Below, in pieces: positions 8,195 to 17,540 of a stretch of DNA of 64,000 bases. The notes beneath the pieces are model-generated. The model saw only the letters and a program-made list of their open reading frames with translations. It was not told the origin of the DNA and did not search any database. Source of the DNA: Enterococcus_D sp050529585 (GTDB lineage Bacteria; Bacillota; Bacilli; Lactobacillales; Enterococcaceae); assembly GCF_050529585.1 (NCBI RefSeq), contig NZ_CP172882.1, positions 1,240,001-1,304,000 on the forward strand, read 5' to 3'. The number at the start of each line of letters is the position of its first letter. The stretch's first letter is position 1. Position numbers and translations under genes: made by a program.

Positions 8195-9439
8195 ATGGGT
8201 AAGCAATTAAATGTCGGATTATTAGGAATGGGCGTCGTAGGAAGTGGTGTTTGCCAAGTTCTTGCGGAACAAAAAGCTGCGATCAAAGCCCGCACCGGTG
8301 TAGAAATCGCGATCACCAAAGCATTGGCTTCGCCATATGAGGATAAATCAGCGATTGCTGATAAATATGGGTTTTCATTGACGACCACTGTCGAAGAGAT
8401 TTTTGCAGATCCTGCAATCGATGTGATCGTTGAATTGATTGGCAAAATCAGTCCAGCGAAAGAATTTATCTTGGCAGCATTGGCACATAAGAAACATGTG
8501 GTGACTGCCAATAAAGACTTGATTGCCACCCACGGCCCAGAGTTGTTGGCTGCAGCAAAAGAAGCAGGGGTGTCCTTGTATTTTGAAGCCAGTGTCGGTG
8601 GCGGCATTCCTATCTTAAGGACACTAAGTACCCATTATTTGCCAGATACGATCACCGATATTTTCGGGATCATCAATGGGACGACCAATTATATGCTGAC
8701 CAAAATGGTGGCTGAGGGAGTCTCTTATGAGACAGCCTTATTGGAAGCCCAAGAAAAAGGATTTGCTGAATCAGATCCTACCAACGATGTCGATGGCATC
8801 GACGCTGCTTACAAGATGGTGATCTTGACCAAGTTTGCTTTCGGTATGACGATTGCGCTGGAAGATATCGACATCAAAGGTATTCGCGGTCTATCGATCG
8901 ATGATATCCAGCAAGCAGCCGCTTTTGGCTATGATGTCAAATTGATTGGTGCTGCGCAAAAAAACGACACGGGCTCAGTCTCAGTTTCAGTAGGACCTGT
9001 ATTGGTGCCGCAAAGTCATGCATTGGCCTCAATCAAATCCGAGTTCAATGGTATTTTTATCAAGAGTACAGGTATCGGCCAGTCAATGGTTTATGGTCCT
9101 GGTGCTGGATCAAGACCAACGGCAACGAGTGTTGTCGCCGATCTAACAGAATTAGCAAAGCATGAAGCGGAGGGAATCGTGGCACCCTTCCTTCAATTTG
9201 AAGCATCGACCAATTTAGCCTCACCAACGGAAATAGTCGATCGCTATTATCTGTCATGGCCATCAAACCAAGACCTGCCCATGGCAATCGATGATATCAT
9301 TGATCAAGCTGTTGTACCCCAACGAAAGATCAATGGTTTAAACGCCTATATCACCAAGCCTATCAATCAGCAGTTAGTAGATGACCGTCTCAGTGGTATC
9401 ACCGGCATTCAAATGATGAAAGTAATGGAGGAATTCTAA
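8195..9439 (+). CDS. hom: Homoserine dehydrogenase
   Basis: A 414-residue NAD(P)-dependent enzyme that reduces aspartate semialdehyde to homoserine, the branch point to threonine and methionine. The N-terminal nucleotide fold has GLLGMGVVGSG; the catalytic domain has the GGGIP segment followed by INGTTNY, and ESDPTNDVDG with the family acidic residues. The last 80 or so residues look like the C-terminal ACT regulatory domain, suggesting feedback control by threonine. It heads hom-thrC-thrB; its TAA overlaps the thrC ATG by one base. No threonine T-box or obvious attenuator was seen in the short leader. Confidence 0.96.
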   Translation: MGKQLNVGLLGMGVVGSGVCQVLAEQKAAIKARTGVEIAITKALASPYEDKSAIADKYGFSLTTTVEEIFADPAIDVIVELIGKISPAKEFILAALAHKKHVVTANKDLIATHGPELLAAAKEAGVSLYFEASVGGGIPILRTLSTHYLPDTITDIFGIINGTTNYMLTKMVAEGVSYETALLEAQEKGFAESDPTNDVDGIDAAYKMVILTKFAFGMTIALEDIDIKGIRGLSIDDIQQAAAFGYDVKLIGAAQKNDTGSVSVSVGPVLVPQSHALASIKSEFNGIFIKSTGIGQSMVYGPGAGSRPTATSVVADLTELAKHEAEGIVAPFLQFEASTNLASPTEIVDRYYLSWPSNQDLPMAIDDIIDQAVVPQRKINGLNAYITKPINQQLVDDRLSGITGIQMMKVMEEF

Positions 9440-10497
9440 TGTATCAAGGACTATTACATCAGTATAAAGACTATTTACCTGTAACAGATCAGACGCCGCA
9501 ACTTTCTTTGGCGGAAGGCAATACGCCTTTGATCCCCTTACCAAGTCTATCTAAAGAGCTTGGTATCACATTGTACGGAAAATATGAAGGGTTGAACCCA
9601 ACTGGCTCTTTTAAAGACCGAGGAATGGTCATGGCAGTAGCTAAAGCTGTTGAGGAAGGGGCCAAAGCCATCGTCTGTGCTTCGACTGGAAATACAAGTG
9701 CAGCGGCAGCGGCCTATGCCACAAGAGCAGGAATCAAAGCTTACGTCGTGATTCCTGATGGTAAAATTGCCATGGGTAAATTGGCACAAGCCATCGTCTA
9801 TGGCGCGGATATCATTTCGATTCCTGGCAACTTCGATGAAGCTTTGAAGGCTGTTCGCGATATTGCCGAAACAGAAGCTGTTGCTTTAGTCAATTCGGTC
9901 AATCCCTATCGTTTAGAAGGTCAAAAAACAGCAGCTTTTGAGGTCTGCGAGCAATTAGGGCAAGCACCTGATGTGTTGGCGATCCCTGTGGGCAATGCCG
10001 GTAATATCTCCGCGTATTGGAAAGGTTTCAAAGAATGGCATGAAAAAAATGGTACGTCATTACCACGAATGCATGGTTTTGAAGCAGAAGGGGCTGCTGC
10101 TATTGTGCGTGGCGAGGTGATTGAGCAACCAGAAACCATCGCCACCGCGATTCGAATCGGCAATCCAGCGAGCTGGCATTTGGCTGAAGCTGCCCGGGAT
10201 GAGTCAAAAGGGCATATCGATGCAGTAACGGATGAAGAAATATTGCATGCTTACCGTAAAGTCGCTGCGCAAGACGGTGTCTTTATTGAACCTGGATCAG
10301 CTGCTTCATTGGCCGGCGTCATCCAACATGTCCGTGCTGGAAAAATCAAAGCGGGTGAAACAGTTGTGGCTGTCTTCACCGGTAATGGCTTGAAAGATCC
10401 AGATACAGCCATTTCAGCTACAGAAGTAACGATCAATAAAATGAGTGATTTAGAAGAGATGCGCCAACATTTACGTGAAGGAGTTGCCCAATTATGA
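9439..10497 (+). CDS. thrC: Threonine synthase
   Basis: A 352-residue PLP enzyme that converts O-phosphohomoserine to threonine. The PLP lysine is Lys59 in PTGSFKDRG, and the phosphate-binding glycine stretch is AIPVGNAGN. The length matches the shorter Bacillus-type ThrC rather than the 420-plus-residue Gram-negative form. It is translationally coupled to hom (TAATG) and to thrB (ATGA). Confidence 0.96.
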   Translation: MYQGLLHQYKDYLPVTDQTPQLSLAEGNTPLIPLPSLSKELGITLYGKYEGLNPTGSFKDRGMVMAVAKAVEEGAKAIVCASTGNTSAAAAAYATRAGIKAYVVIPDGKIAMGKLAQAIVYGADIISIPGNFDEALKAVRDIAETEAVALVNSVNPYRLEGQKTAAFEVCEQLGQAPDVLAIPVGNAGNISAYWKGFKEWHEKNGTSLPRMHGFEAEGAAAIVRGEVIEQPETIATAIRIGNPASWHLAEAARDESKGHIDAVTDEEILHAYRKVAAQDGVFIEPGSAASLAGVIQHVRAGKIKAGETVVAVFTGNGLKDPDTAISATEVTINKMSDLEEMRQHLREGVAQL

Positions 10498-11363
10498 AGA
10501 TCCGCGTTCCTGCGACTAGCGCCAATTTAGGGCCTGGTTTTGATTCCTGCGGGATAGCTCTCTCCAAGTATTTGGTGATTGAAGTGTTAAAAGAAAGTTC
10601 AGATTGGGAAATCATTCATGAACTAGGATCGGAAATACCGACAGACAAGACCAATTTATTGTTAAGAGTGGCGTTGAAATTGGCGCCGTCGATGAAACCA
10701 CATCAAATCAGAATGACGTCTGATATTCCATTAGCAAGAGGATTAGGCAGTAGTTCTTCTGTGATCGTGGCAGGCGTTGAACTAGCCAATCGCCTGGGCA
10801 ATATGAATCTAAGTGCTGCACAAAAGCTGGAGATCGCTACTGCTGTTGAAGGGCATCCAGATAATGTTGGGCCAGCGATCTATGGTGATTTTGCAGTGAC
10901 CGCCTATGACCACCAAAGCAAGCATACGTATTTAGTCAAGCATCATTTTCCTGAGTGTGACATTATTGCTTATATTCCAGACCATGAATTATTCACAGAA
11001 ACAAGCCGACATGTATTGCCGAAAGAACTCACTTTTCAGCAAGCAGTTGAAGCCAGCGCCATTGCCAATGTGATGATCGCGGCTTTGGTCAAAGGCAATC
11101 TGCCGTTGGCTGGACAATTGATGCAGCAAGACCGTTTCCATGAAACGTATCGGGAAAAAATGGTGCCCCATTTGTCAACGATTCGTCAAATTTGTGAAGA
11201 AGAAGGCGGTTATGGCTGTTTCTTAAGCGGTGCTGGCCCAACCGTGTTGGCTATCGTTCCAGAGGACCGCTCTGAACGGATTATACGTTTATTGCGCGCA
11301 CTTGAATCTGAGGCGTCGATTGAGCGCCTGCAGATTGAACGTGAAGGCGTACAAGTATTCTAA
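10494..11363 (+). CDS. thrB: Homoserine kinase
   Basis: A 289-residue GHMP kinase that phosphorylates homoserine with ATP. The N-terminal motif PATSANLGPGFD and the ATP-binding loop PLARGLGSSSS (about 79-89) are textbook for the family, as is the C-terminal GAGPTVLAI. The start overlaps the thrC stop in ATGA. It is the last gene of the threonine operon, closed by a bidirectional terminator. Confidence 0.96.
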   Translation: MKIRVPATSANLGPGFDSCGIALSKYLVIEVLKESSDWEIIHELGSEIPTDKTNLLLRVALKLAPSMKPHQIRMTSDIPLARGLGSSSSVIVAGVELANRLGNMNLSAAQKLEIATAVEGHPDNVGPAIYGDFAVTAYDHQSKHTYLVKHHFPECDIIAYIPDHELFTETSRHVLPKELTFQQAVEASAIANVMIAALVKGNLPLAGQLMQQDRFHETYREKMVPHLSTIRQICEEEGGYGCFLSGAGPTVLAIVPEDRSERIIRLLRALESEASIERLQIEREGVQVF

Positions 11364-11376
11364 GTTGATTCAAAAA

Positions 11377-11437
11377 AAACGATCGATCTCTGCAAGGAAG
11401 TCCAGTACTTCTTTGAAGAGATCAATCGTTTTTTCGT
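11377..11437. terminator. Bidirectional terminator between thrB and the PPDK regulator
   Basis: Arms AACGATCGATCTCT and AGAGATCAATCGTT (one mismatch), A-rich on the left and T-rich on the right. It serves the convergent threonine operon and minus-strand neighbour. Confidence 0.85.
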
Positions 11438-11449
11438 TGTTTTTGTTTA

Positions 11450-12340
11450 TCAATCTTTTGTTTCAGAGCTATAATAGCTGTGATCTTCTAAATTCAGTGC
11501 ATTTAGAATCATTGATGCTGTTTCTTCGATCGAAAGGGAGGCGACATTGATGACCACGCATCCGAGCTTTTCGTATAAGGCGTTCGCGAATTCTAACTCA
11601 GCTTTGATTTTTTCGATATCTGAGTAAGCAGAATCAGGATTTAATCCATACGACCGCATGCGCTCTTTTCGAATGCTGTTTAAGACGTTTGGATCATTGG
11701 TCAAGCCTACGATTTTCTGAGAATCGATCTCCCACAATTGTTTGGGGATATGGGCTTGTGGTACCAACGGCAGATTTGCGACCTTCAAATTCTTATTTGC
11801 CAAAAATAAACTCAATGGTGTTTTCGATGTCCGGGAGACACCTAGCAAAACAACATCAGCTTCCAGAAAACCGCGGGGGTCTTTGCCATCATCGTATTTG
11901 ACAGCGAACTCCATCGCTTTGATTCGTTTGAAATAATTTTCATTTAAGTGATGTAAAGCACCTGGTTCCCTAGAAGGAGCAATACCTGTGCGTCGTTCCA
12001 CTTCCGATACAGGGGGTGTCAATACATCAAAATGATAAAGATCAGCTTCTTCACAAAAATGATTGGTTAGTTCAACTAAATCATTATTGATCAGGGTGTG
12101 TAAGATGATCGCGTCGTGTTTTTTTGCGTCAGACAAAGCTTTGATCAAAAGCTCTTTGGTATGGATAAAGGTGCGTCGAAATAGATTAAATTCGACATTC
12201 GGATATTGTGCCATGGTTGCTTGGGCTAACTTTGAAGCAGTCTCTCCAGCGGAGTCGGATAATACAAACATCGTTACGACTGTTGCATCTTCGGTCGCTT
12301 TTTCAGATACTGGTTGTACTGTTTGGTCATTTGCGGTCAT
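11450..12340 (-). CDS. Pyruvate,phosphate dikinase regulatory-type kinase/phosphorylase
   Basis: A 296-residue protein of the DUF299 (PSRP/PpsR, YqfL) family. Known members are bifunctional: they phosphorylate a threonine of pyruvate,phosphate dikinase or PEP synthetase with ADP and remove it with phosphate. Visible signature segments are FVLSDSAGETA near residue 25, GIAPSREPG, and the P-loop-like LLGVSRTSKTP. A good AGAAAGGAA precedes the ATG. Neither ppdK nor ppsA is in the window, so the partner enzyme is not shown here. It diverges from zur. Confidence 0.92.
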   Translation of the reverse strand: MTANDQTVQPVSEKATEDATVVTMFVLSDSAGETASKLAQATMAQYPNVEFNLFRRTFIHTKELLIKALSDAKKHDAIILHTLINNDLVELTNHFCEEADLYHFDVLTPPVSEVERRTGIAPSREPGALHHLNENYFKRIKAMEFAVKYDDGKDPRGFLEADVVLLGVSRTSKTPLSLFLANKNLKVANLPLVPQAHIPKQLWEIDSQKIVGLTNDPNVLNSIRKERMRSYGLNPDSAYSDIEKIKAELEFANALYEKLGCVVINVASLSIEETASMILNALNLEDHSYYSSETKD

Positions 12341-12374
12341 AGTGACATTCCTTTCTTGCTTTTTTTATGATTTC

Positions 12375-12383
12375 ATTATACCA
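12375..12383 (-). promoter_or_regulatory. Extended -10 promoter for the PPDK regulator gene
   Basis: On the minus strand TGGTATAAT gives an extended -10 element, about 35 bases before the start codon; the -35 is weak. Confidence 0.5.
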
Positions 12384-12434
12384 TACGTAAGACCAATAAA
12401 AATCGGAATGATTTTGATTTAACAGGAGGTTGCT

Positions 12435-12866
12435 ATGAAAAATAAACCATTGATTGAACATGCCATGACAACATTGAAAGAAAATGGCTTTAAGTACACG
12501 AAAAAGCGTGAGGCGATCATCACGTATCTTGCGAAGCGTAACCGCTATTTGCCAGCAAAAGAAATCCACGACTTTATGTCGGAAGAATATCCTGGTCTGA
12601 GTTATGATACGATTTATCGAAACCTGCATGACTTTTCCGAAATCGGTATTTTAGAAGAAACAGAACTGAATGGTGAGATGAAGTTTCGCTATAATTGTTG
12701 TGCAGAATTAGAGGATCATCACCATCATCACTTTATTTGTACAGTCTGCGGCAAAACCAAAGAACTCAATATTTGCCCAATGGATTTTTTTCAACAACAA
12801 ATACCTGGATGTACAATTGAAAGCCATCGCTTTGAAATTCTAGGTCGTTGTGAAGATTGCCAATGA
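12435..12866 (+). CDS. zur: Fur-family regulator, zinc-type (Zur)
   Basis: A 143-residue Fur-family repressor. The winged-helix region (about 1-85) contains YPGLSYDTIYRNL. The dimerisation part has a His-rich patch (95-99) leading into CTVCGKTKE and the closing CEDC, giving structural zinc cysteines C102, C105, C139 and C142. The HHHHHFIC-x2-CGKTKE layout and the YPGLSYDTIYRNL helix are closest, from memory, to Bacillus Zur rather than PerR or Fur, so a role in zinc uptake control is the best guess. GGAGG precedes the ATG. PerR or Fur remain alternatives. Confidence 0.82.
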   Translation: MKNKPLIEHAMTTLKENGFKYTKKREAIITYLAKRNRYLPAKEIHDFMSEEYPGLSYDTIYRNLHDFSEIGILEETELNGEMKFRYNCCAELEDHHHHHFICTVCGKTKELNICPMDFFQQQIPGCTIESHRFEILGRCEDCQ

Positions 12867-12914
12867 AAACCTGAACATTATTTGTATCAAGTGCGTTTTT
12901 TTTGTGAGAATGCC

Positions 12915-12943
12915 TTGACACTTTTTCAGGGGTTAGCTATAAT
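12915..12943 (+). promoter_or_regulatory. Strong promoter of rpsU-yqeY
   Basis: Perfect consensus TTGACA, 17 bases, TATAAT. The leader to rpsU is about 75 bases. Confidence 0.92.
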
Positions 12944-13026
12944 TTTTAAAGGACAGTCGTGTTTTTTGGGATTTAATTTCAATAACAACTACGGTTACTT
13001 TTTAAGCTCGGAGGGAGGGAATTTAC

Positions 13027-13203
13027 ATGTCAAAAACAGTCGTTCGCAAAAACGAATCACTTGACGATGCTCTTCGTCGCTTCAAACGTTCCGTGTCAAA
13101 AGCGGGTACTTTACAGGAATCTCGTAAACGTGAATTTTACGAAAAACCTAGCGTAAAGCGTAAGAAAAAATCTGAAGCAGCTAGAAAACGCAAAAAATTC
13201 TAA
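13027..13203 (+). CDS. rpsU: 30S ribosomal protein bS21
   Basis: A 58-residue basic protein, starting MSKTVVRKNESLDD and ending in a Lys/Arg-rich tail (RKKKSEAARKRKKF), characteristic of bS21. It binds the small ribosomal subunit near the anti-Shine-Dalgarno region and helps initiation. A strong GGAGGGAG lies about nine bases before the ATG. It precedes yqeY by 33 bases, as in many Firmicutes. Confidence 0.97.
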   Translation: MSKTVVRKNESLDDALRRFKRSVSKAGTLQESRKREFYEKPSVKRKKKSEAARKRKKF

Positions 13204-13236
13204 TTTTCTACTGTTTTGAGAATTGGAGCTGGTAGT

Positions 13237-13686
13237 GTGACACTACTAAGTACACTGAATGATGACATGAAGACAGCGATGAAAGCCAAAGACAAAGACA
13301 CGTTGCAGGTGATTCGCATGTTGAAGGCATCGATTCAAAATGAGCAGATCAAAAAAGGTGCAGAATTGAATGATGAAGAAGAATTGACAGTGTTGGCGCG
13401 GGAAATGAAACAGCGTCGTGATTCTTTGAAAGAGTTCGAAAAAGCAGACCGTGAAGATCTTGCTGAAAAAGTCAAAGTTGAAATTACAATTGTTGAAAAA
13501 TATTTGCCTGCACAATTAGATGAAGCTGAAATTCGTCAAATCGTTGCCGGCGCGATCGAAAAAACTGGCGCGACTTCTGCCAAAGAATTTGGTAAAGTCA
13601 TGGGTGCCGTTATGCCTCAAGTCAAAGGCAAAGCAGATGGCAATCAAGTCAATGCGATCGTTAAAGAATTATTAGATCAAATGTGA
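13237..13686 (+). CDS. yqeY: GatB/YqeY domain protein (GTG start)
   Basis: A 149-residue YqeY-family protein, related to the tail domain of GatB amidotransferase and thought to bind tRNA or to assist tRNA-dependent amidation; the exact role is not established. The middle part is strongly helical and charged (REMKQRRDSLKEFEKA), and the C-terminal half has the GKVMGAVMPQVKGKADG motif. The frame opens with a TTG at 13216, but GGAG eight bases before the GTG at 13237 decides the start, giving the usual family length. Follows rpsU. Confidence 0.93.
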   Translation: MTLLSTLNDDMKTAMKAKDKDTLQVIRMLKASIQNEQIKKGAELNDEEELTVLAREMKQRRDSLKEFEKADREDLAEKVKVEITIVEKYLPAQLDEAEIRQIVAGAIEKTGATSAKEFGKVMGAVMPQVKGKADGNQVNAIVKELLDQM

Positions 13687-13692
13687 GATCAC

Positions 13693-13726
13693 GCCGTAAG
13701 TATGTTTTCATACTTGCGGCTTTTTT
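13693..13726 (+). terminator. Terminator after yqeY
   Basis: GCCGTAAGTATG, TTTT loop, CATACTTGCGGC, then TTTTTT. Confidence 0.93.
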
Positions 13727-13866
13727 GGTGCCTCAGGCATCATTGCGCAATTCTTAAAAAAAGAATAAAGCGATAAGGAAACGCCTCCATACAGTAGAAG
13801 TAATTTTTCTTTTATCGAAGATATGGTATGATAAGTGAGAATGTCTAAAAAGGAGCTGTACACTAT

Positions 13867-14841
13867 TTGACTGATAAAACAATAACAATTGATATCAAAT
13901 TAAACGAGAACGATGATGTTCGTTTATTGCTCGGTGCCCATGATAAACATATCAAGGTGATTGAAGATGCCACCGGTACGTTGATTCATACAAGGGGCGA
14001 ACTGATCCAAATCATAGGTGAAGAAAACGCCGCACATAAAGCACAATCAGTGATCCATGCGTTGCAAGAACTGATCAAGCGCGGGATCAACATCAGCACG
14101 CCAGATGTGATCACGGCTTTGAATATGGTCAACAAAGGCAGCCTAGATTATTTTAAAGATATGTATGAAGAAGAATTAGTGAAAGACCGTACTGGAAAAC
14201 CGATTCGTGTCAAAAATGCGGGTCAAAAAAAATATATCGATGCTGTCAATAGCCATGATGTTGTCTTTGGCATCGGACCTGCGGGAACTGGGAAAACCTT
14301 CTTGGCGGTAGTTATGGCAATCGCTGCTTTGAAGAAAGGCCAAGTACAAAAAATCATCTTGACCCGTCCGGCAGTAGAAGCCGGTGAAAATCTGGGCTTT
14401 CTTCCTGGAGACTTAAAAGAAAAAGTTGATCCTTATTTACGGCCAGTTTATGATGCTTTATATCAAGTATTTGGGATGGATCATACCAACCGTTTAATGG
14501 AAAGAGGCGTCATTGAGATCGCACCATTGGCTTATATGCGGGGACGGACGTTAGAGGATGCTTTTGTCATTCTTGATGAAGCGCAAAACACCACGATTGC
14601 GCAGATGAAAATGTTTTTGACTCGGCTAGGATTCAACTCAAAAATGATCGTCAATGGCGATACCAGCCAAATCGATTTACCCAAAGGAACGTTGAGTGGA
14701 TTGATCCATGCTGAGAAAACATTAAAAGGCATACCAAAGATTGCTTTCGCGCACTTTGATGCCGGAGATGTCGTTCGGCATCCTGTTGTTGCAGATATCA
14801 TCAAAGCATATGATGAAGCAGATCTTAAAGACAAACGATAA
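13867..14841 (+). CDS. phoH: PhoH-like ATPase (TTG start)
   Basis: A 324-residue cytoplasmic ATPase. An N-terminal KH-like segment (about 15-75) is followed by the PhoH P-loop domain with Walker A GPAGTGKT (137-144) and Walker B VILDEAQN. PhoH proteins are linked to RNA metabolism, and the gene commonly sits beside ybeY, as here. The start is a TTG with AGGAG 11 bases upstream. It heads phoH-pgpH-ybeY-dgkA-era. Confidence 0.95.
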   Translation: MTDKTITIDIKLNENDDVRLLLGAHDKHIKVIEDATGTLIHTRGELIQIIGEENAAHKAQSVIHALQELIKRGINISTPDVITALNMVNKGSLDYFKDMYEEELVKDRTGKPIRVKNAGQKKYIDAVNSHDVVFGIGPAGTGKTFLAVVMAIAALKKGQVQKIILTRPAVEAGENLGFLPGDLKEKVDPYLRPVYDALYQVFGMDHTNRLMERGVIEIAPLAYMRGRTLEDAFVILDEAQNTTIAQMKMFLTRLGFNSKMIVNGDTSQIDLPKGTLSGLIHAEKTLKGIPKIAFAHFDAGDVVRHPVVADIIKAYDEADLKDKR

Positions 14842-14865
14842 AAATTGTCTGTTGGGAGGGATAAC

Positions 14866-17067
14866 ATGATCATTCAACCATTAAAGAAATTTAGAGAACG
14901 GCTTGGTAAATTTTATCTGCCTGTGCTGCTTTTATTCTTTTTTGTTTTTTCTGTGGGCATTATGTACAGCAGTGTTCAGCAAAATAATGTTGACTATAGT
15001 GAAGGGCAAGTTGCAGAAGAAAATATTCGTGCCAATAAAACCATCGAAAACACAACTGCTACCGAGCAAAAGCGTACATTAGCAGCGGAAGCAGTTTCGC
15101 CTGAGTACACCTATCAAGATGGGTTAGCACAAATACAGCACGATCGAGTCGATTATCTTTTTGAGCTAGTGGCAAATGTGAATAGTCAGATCAAAGCTGA
15201 TTATGACAAAAAAGTTGCTGCGGCTGATGATAATGAAAATGTGCCAAAGCCAGATACGGATGAGTATATTGCTGCCCTAAAAAAAGAATTTGAGAAATTA
15301 AGTGGCGATGAACTGGATTTTTATCAAGCATTGACGAATAATTTTTTGACGACGTTGTTTTCTTTGAATGATGATGAACTCAATACAGTCCGGACGTACG
15401 CTTTACAATTGGTCGATGAACAAATGGCTAAACAAATCCGCCAATCCGAGTTAAGTTCTTTTCGCTCTGAAGCAGTGGACAAAGTTCAATTTCTAGATGT
15501 GACTTCAGATATGGGAAGTGTCTTGCGTTTTATTGTCAACCAAGGAATCGTTGTCAATGACTTCCCGAACGAAAAGCGGACGGAAGAAGCGCGACAAACA
15601 GCCATGGATGCTGTACAGCCTGTGATGATCTATCAAGGGGAGATCATTGTCCGAGAAGGGTCGCAGATTGATGCCAATTCATTAGAAAAACTGCAATTGT
15701 TAGGGATGACCAACCAAACTTTTTCGGTCTTTCCACTGATTGCCTTGCTGTTAGCAATGGTTTTGCAAATGTTGATGGTCTTTTATTATACACGTCAGAC
15801 TGCCGACAATGACAAGCGATTGAATGCCGTCACATTCTATGTGATCTCTATGGTCTTTAGTATGTTGCTGATGAAATTTTTCCAACTATTTCAATCAGAA
15901 TTGGTGACCTTTATTCCGTTGTTTTTCCCTGCTGCATTCACACCATTGATCTTAAGTATTTTTTCTAGCCGACGTTTGGGCATTCTGTCAGCTGCCTTTC
16001 AAGTCATTGCAGCTTTATTCATTTACTTTGATTCCAGCGGCACCAACTTACTGACCACTGTTTTGGTGACCTATCTCTTTAGTGGATTAATGGGCACGAT
16101 GGTCAAACGGGCTCGGATCGCTAGCCAAGGAAAATCGGCAATCGTTTGGGTGATATTGTTTCCCCTCTTATTGAGTACGATGCTGGTGATTTTCCAAGGA
16201 ATGGATTTTGGCCGAGGCAATACTTGGACAACGATCGTCTGTGCGCTAGCTGGTTCTTTATTAAGTTACTTGCTGACCATGGGCTTGCATCCGTATATCG
16301 AGTTGCTTGTCTCCGATGAAAGCATGATCGTTTTGAACGAACTAAGTAATCCAAATCATCCTTTACTGAAGCAACTGCTCGAGGAAGCACCTGGTACTTA
16401 TCACCATAGTATGATGGTCGCCAATCTAAGTGCCAATGCTGTAGCTGAAATTGGCGGTCAAAGTCTTTTGACCCGAGTGGCTTGCTATTATCATGATATT
16501 GGTAAAGTCAAACATGCGAATTTTTTTGTTGAAAACTTGCCTGCAGGTGCTGAAAATCCACATAATTTTTTATTACCAGAAGACAGTAAACAAATTATTT
16601 TCGGTCATGTGATCGATGGTGCGGTCATTTTAGAAGAAGCCAATATGCCACGGATGGTGGTGGATATTTGCCGGCAGCATCATGGCACGACGTTGATGCG
16701 TTATTTCTACGTCAAAGCCAAGGAACGTAACCCTGATGTGACAGAAGAAGATTTTCGCTATCCAGGACCAAAACCGCAAACAAGAGAAGCAGGAGTAGTC
16801 AGTATTGCCGATAGTTGTGAAGCAGCTGTTCGTGCGATGGACAATCCAACAAATCAGAAAATCCAAGAATTTGTTGCCAATTTGATCAATGACCGTATTC
16901 TAGATGGTCAGTTAGACGAAACTGGATTGACACTGCACGAAATCCGGATGATCGAAAAATCATTGGTCAATGGTTTATGCAGTACGTTCCATTCTCGAAT
17001 CAAATATCCTAAAATGAAGTCTGAAGCTGAAAAGATGAAAGAAGAACAAGAAAGAAGAGAGCGCTAA
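14866..17067 (+). CDS. pgpH: Cyclic-di-AMP phosphodiesterase, 7TM-HD type
   Basis: A 733-residue membrane protein of the PgpH (YqfF) family, which degrades c-di-AMP to pApA and so affects osmolyte transport and wall homeostasis. Order: one TM helix near residues 22-43, an extracellular 7TMR-HDED domain to about residue 290, seven TM helices, then a cytoplasmic HD domain with HHS and the metal motif YYHDIGKVKH. GGGAGGG five bases before the ATG at 14866 rules out the slightly longer frame. The stop overlaps the ybeY start (TAATG). Confidence 0.95.
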   Translation: MIIQPLKKFRERLGKFYLPVLLLFFFVFSVGIMYSSVQQNNVDYSEGQVAEENIRANKTIENTTATEQKRTLAAEAVSPEYTYQDGLAQIQHDRVDYLFELVANVNSQIKADYDKKVAAADDNENVPKPDTDEYIAALKKEFEKLSGDELDFYQALTNNFLTTLFSLNDDELNTVRTYALQLVDEQMAKQIRQSELSSFRSEAVDKVQFLDVTSDMGSVLRFIVNQGIVVNDFPNEKRTEEARQTAMDAVQPVMIYQGEIIVREGSQIDANSLEKLQLLGMTNQTFSVFPLIALLLAMVLQMLMVFYYTRQTADNDKRLNAVTFYVISMVFSMLLMKFFQLFQSELVTFIPLFFPAAFTPLILSIFSSRRLGILSAAFQVIAALFIYFDSSGTNLLTTVLVTYLFSGLMGTMVKRARIASQGKSAIVWVILFPLLLSTMLVIFQGMDFGRGNTWTTIVCALAGSLLSYLLTMGLHPYIELLVSDESMIVLNELSNPNHPLLKQLLEEAPGTYHHSMMVANLSANAVAEIGGQSLLTRVACYYHDIGKVKHANFFVENLPAGAENPHNFLLPEDSKQIIFGHVIDGAVILEEANMPRMVVDICRQHHGTTLMRYFYVKAKERNPDVTEEDFRYPGPKPQTREAGVVSIADSCEAAVRAMDNPTNQKIQEFVANLINDRILDGQLDETGLTLHEIRMIEKSLVNGLCSTFHSRIKYPKMKSEAEKMKEEQERRER

Positions 17068-17540
17068 TGGAGATTACCTTTTTAGATGAAACCAACTCTG
17101 TGGGAGAGAATAAAACACATGAAATCGATGCATTGTTGCAATTTGCAGCAGGCTATCTGAAGTTGCCTGAAGATACAGAGATGTCGGTTACTTTTATGGA
17201 CAATGCAGCCATTCAAGTGATCAATCGCGAATATCGTGACAAAGATATGCCGACAGATGTGATCAGTTTTGCTTTTGAAGAAGAAGCGGACGAAATGCCG
17301 ATTATTTTTGATGAAGAAATGGCCGCTATGCCTCGGGATTTAGGCGATATCATGATCTCGATCGAACGGGCACAAGAACAAGCAGAAGAATATGGGCATA
17401 GTTATGATCGTGAGTTGGGTTTTTTGGCTTTACATGGGTTCTTGCATATCAATGGCTATGACCATATGACACCAGAAGATGAAAAGGAAATGTTCGGTCT
17501 GCAAAAGGAAATATTGGATGCCTATGGACTCAAAAGATAA
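17067..17540 (+). CDS. ybeY: Endoribonuclease YbeY
   Basis: A 157-residue single-strand endoribonuclease acting in 16S rRNA 3' maturation and ribosome quality control. The zinc site H-x3-H-x5-H is complete (His123, His127, His133 in HGFLHINGYDH). The substrate cleft region MPTDVISFAF is conserved. It is coupled to pgpH through TAATG and overlaps the start of dgkA by 23 bases. Confidence 0.97.
   Translation: MEITFLDETNSVGENKTHEIDALLQFAAGYLKLPEDTEMSVTFMDNAAIQVINREYRDKDMPTDVISFAFEEEADEMPIIFDEEMAAMPRDLGDIMISIERAQEQAEEYGHSYDRELGFLALHGFLHINGYDHMTPEDEKEMFGLQKEILDAYGLKR

Noticed and set aside
12063..12422. 119-codon plus-strand frame opposite the PPDK regulator
   Set aside because: It is antisense to a well-supported gene and spans its promoter; no suitable start site.
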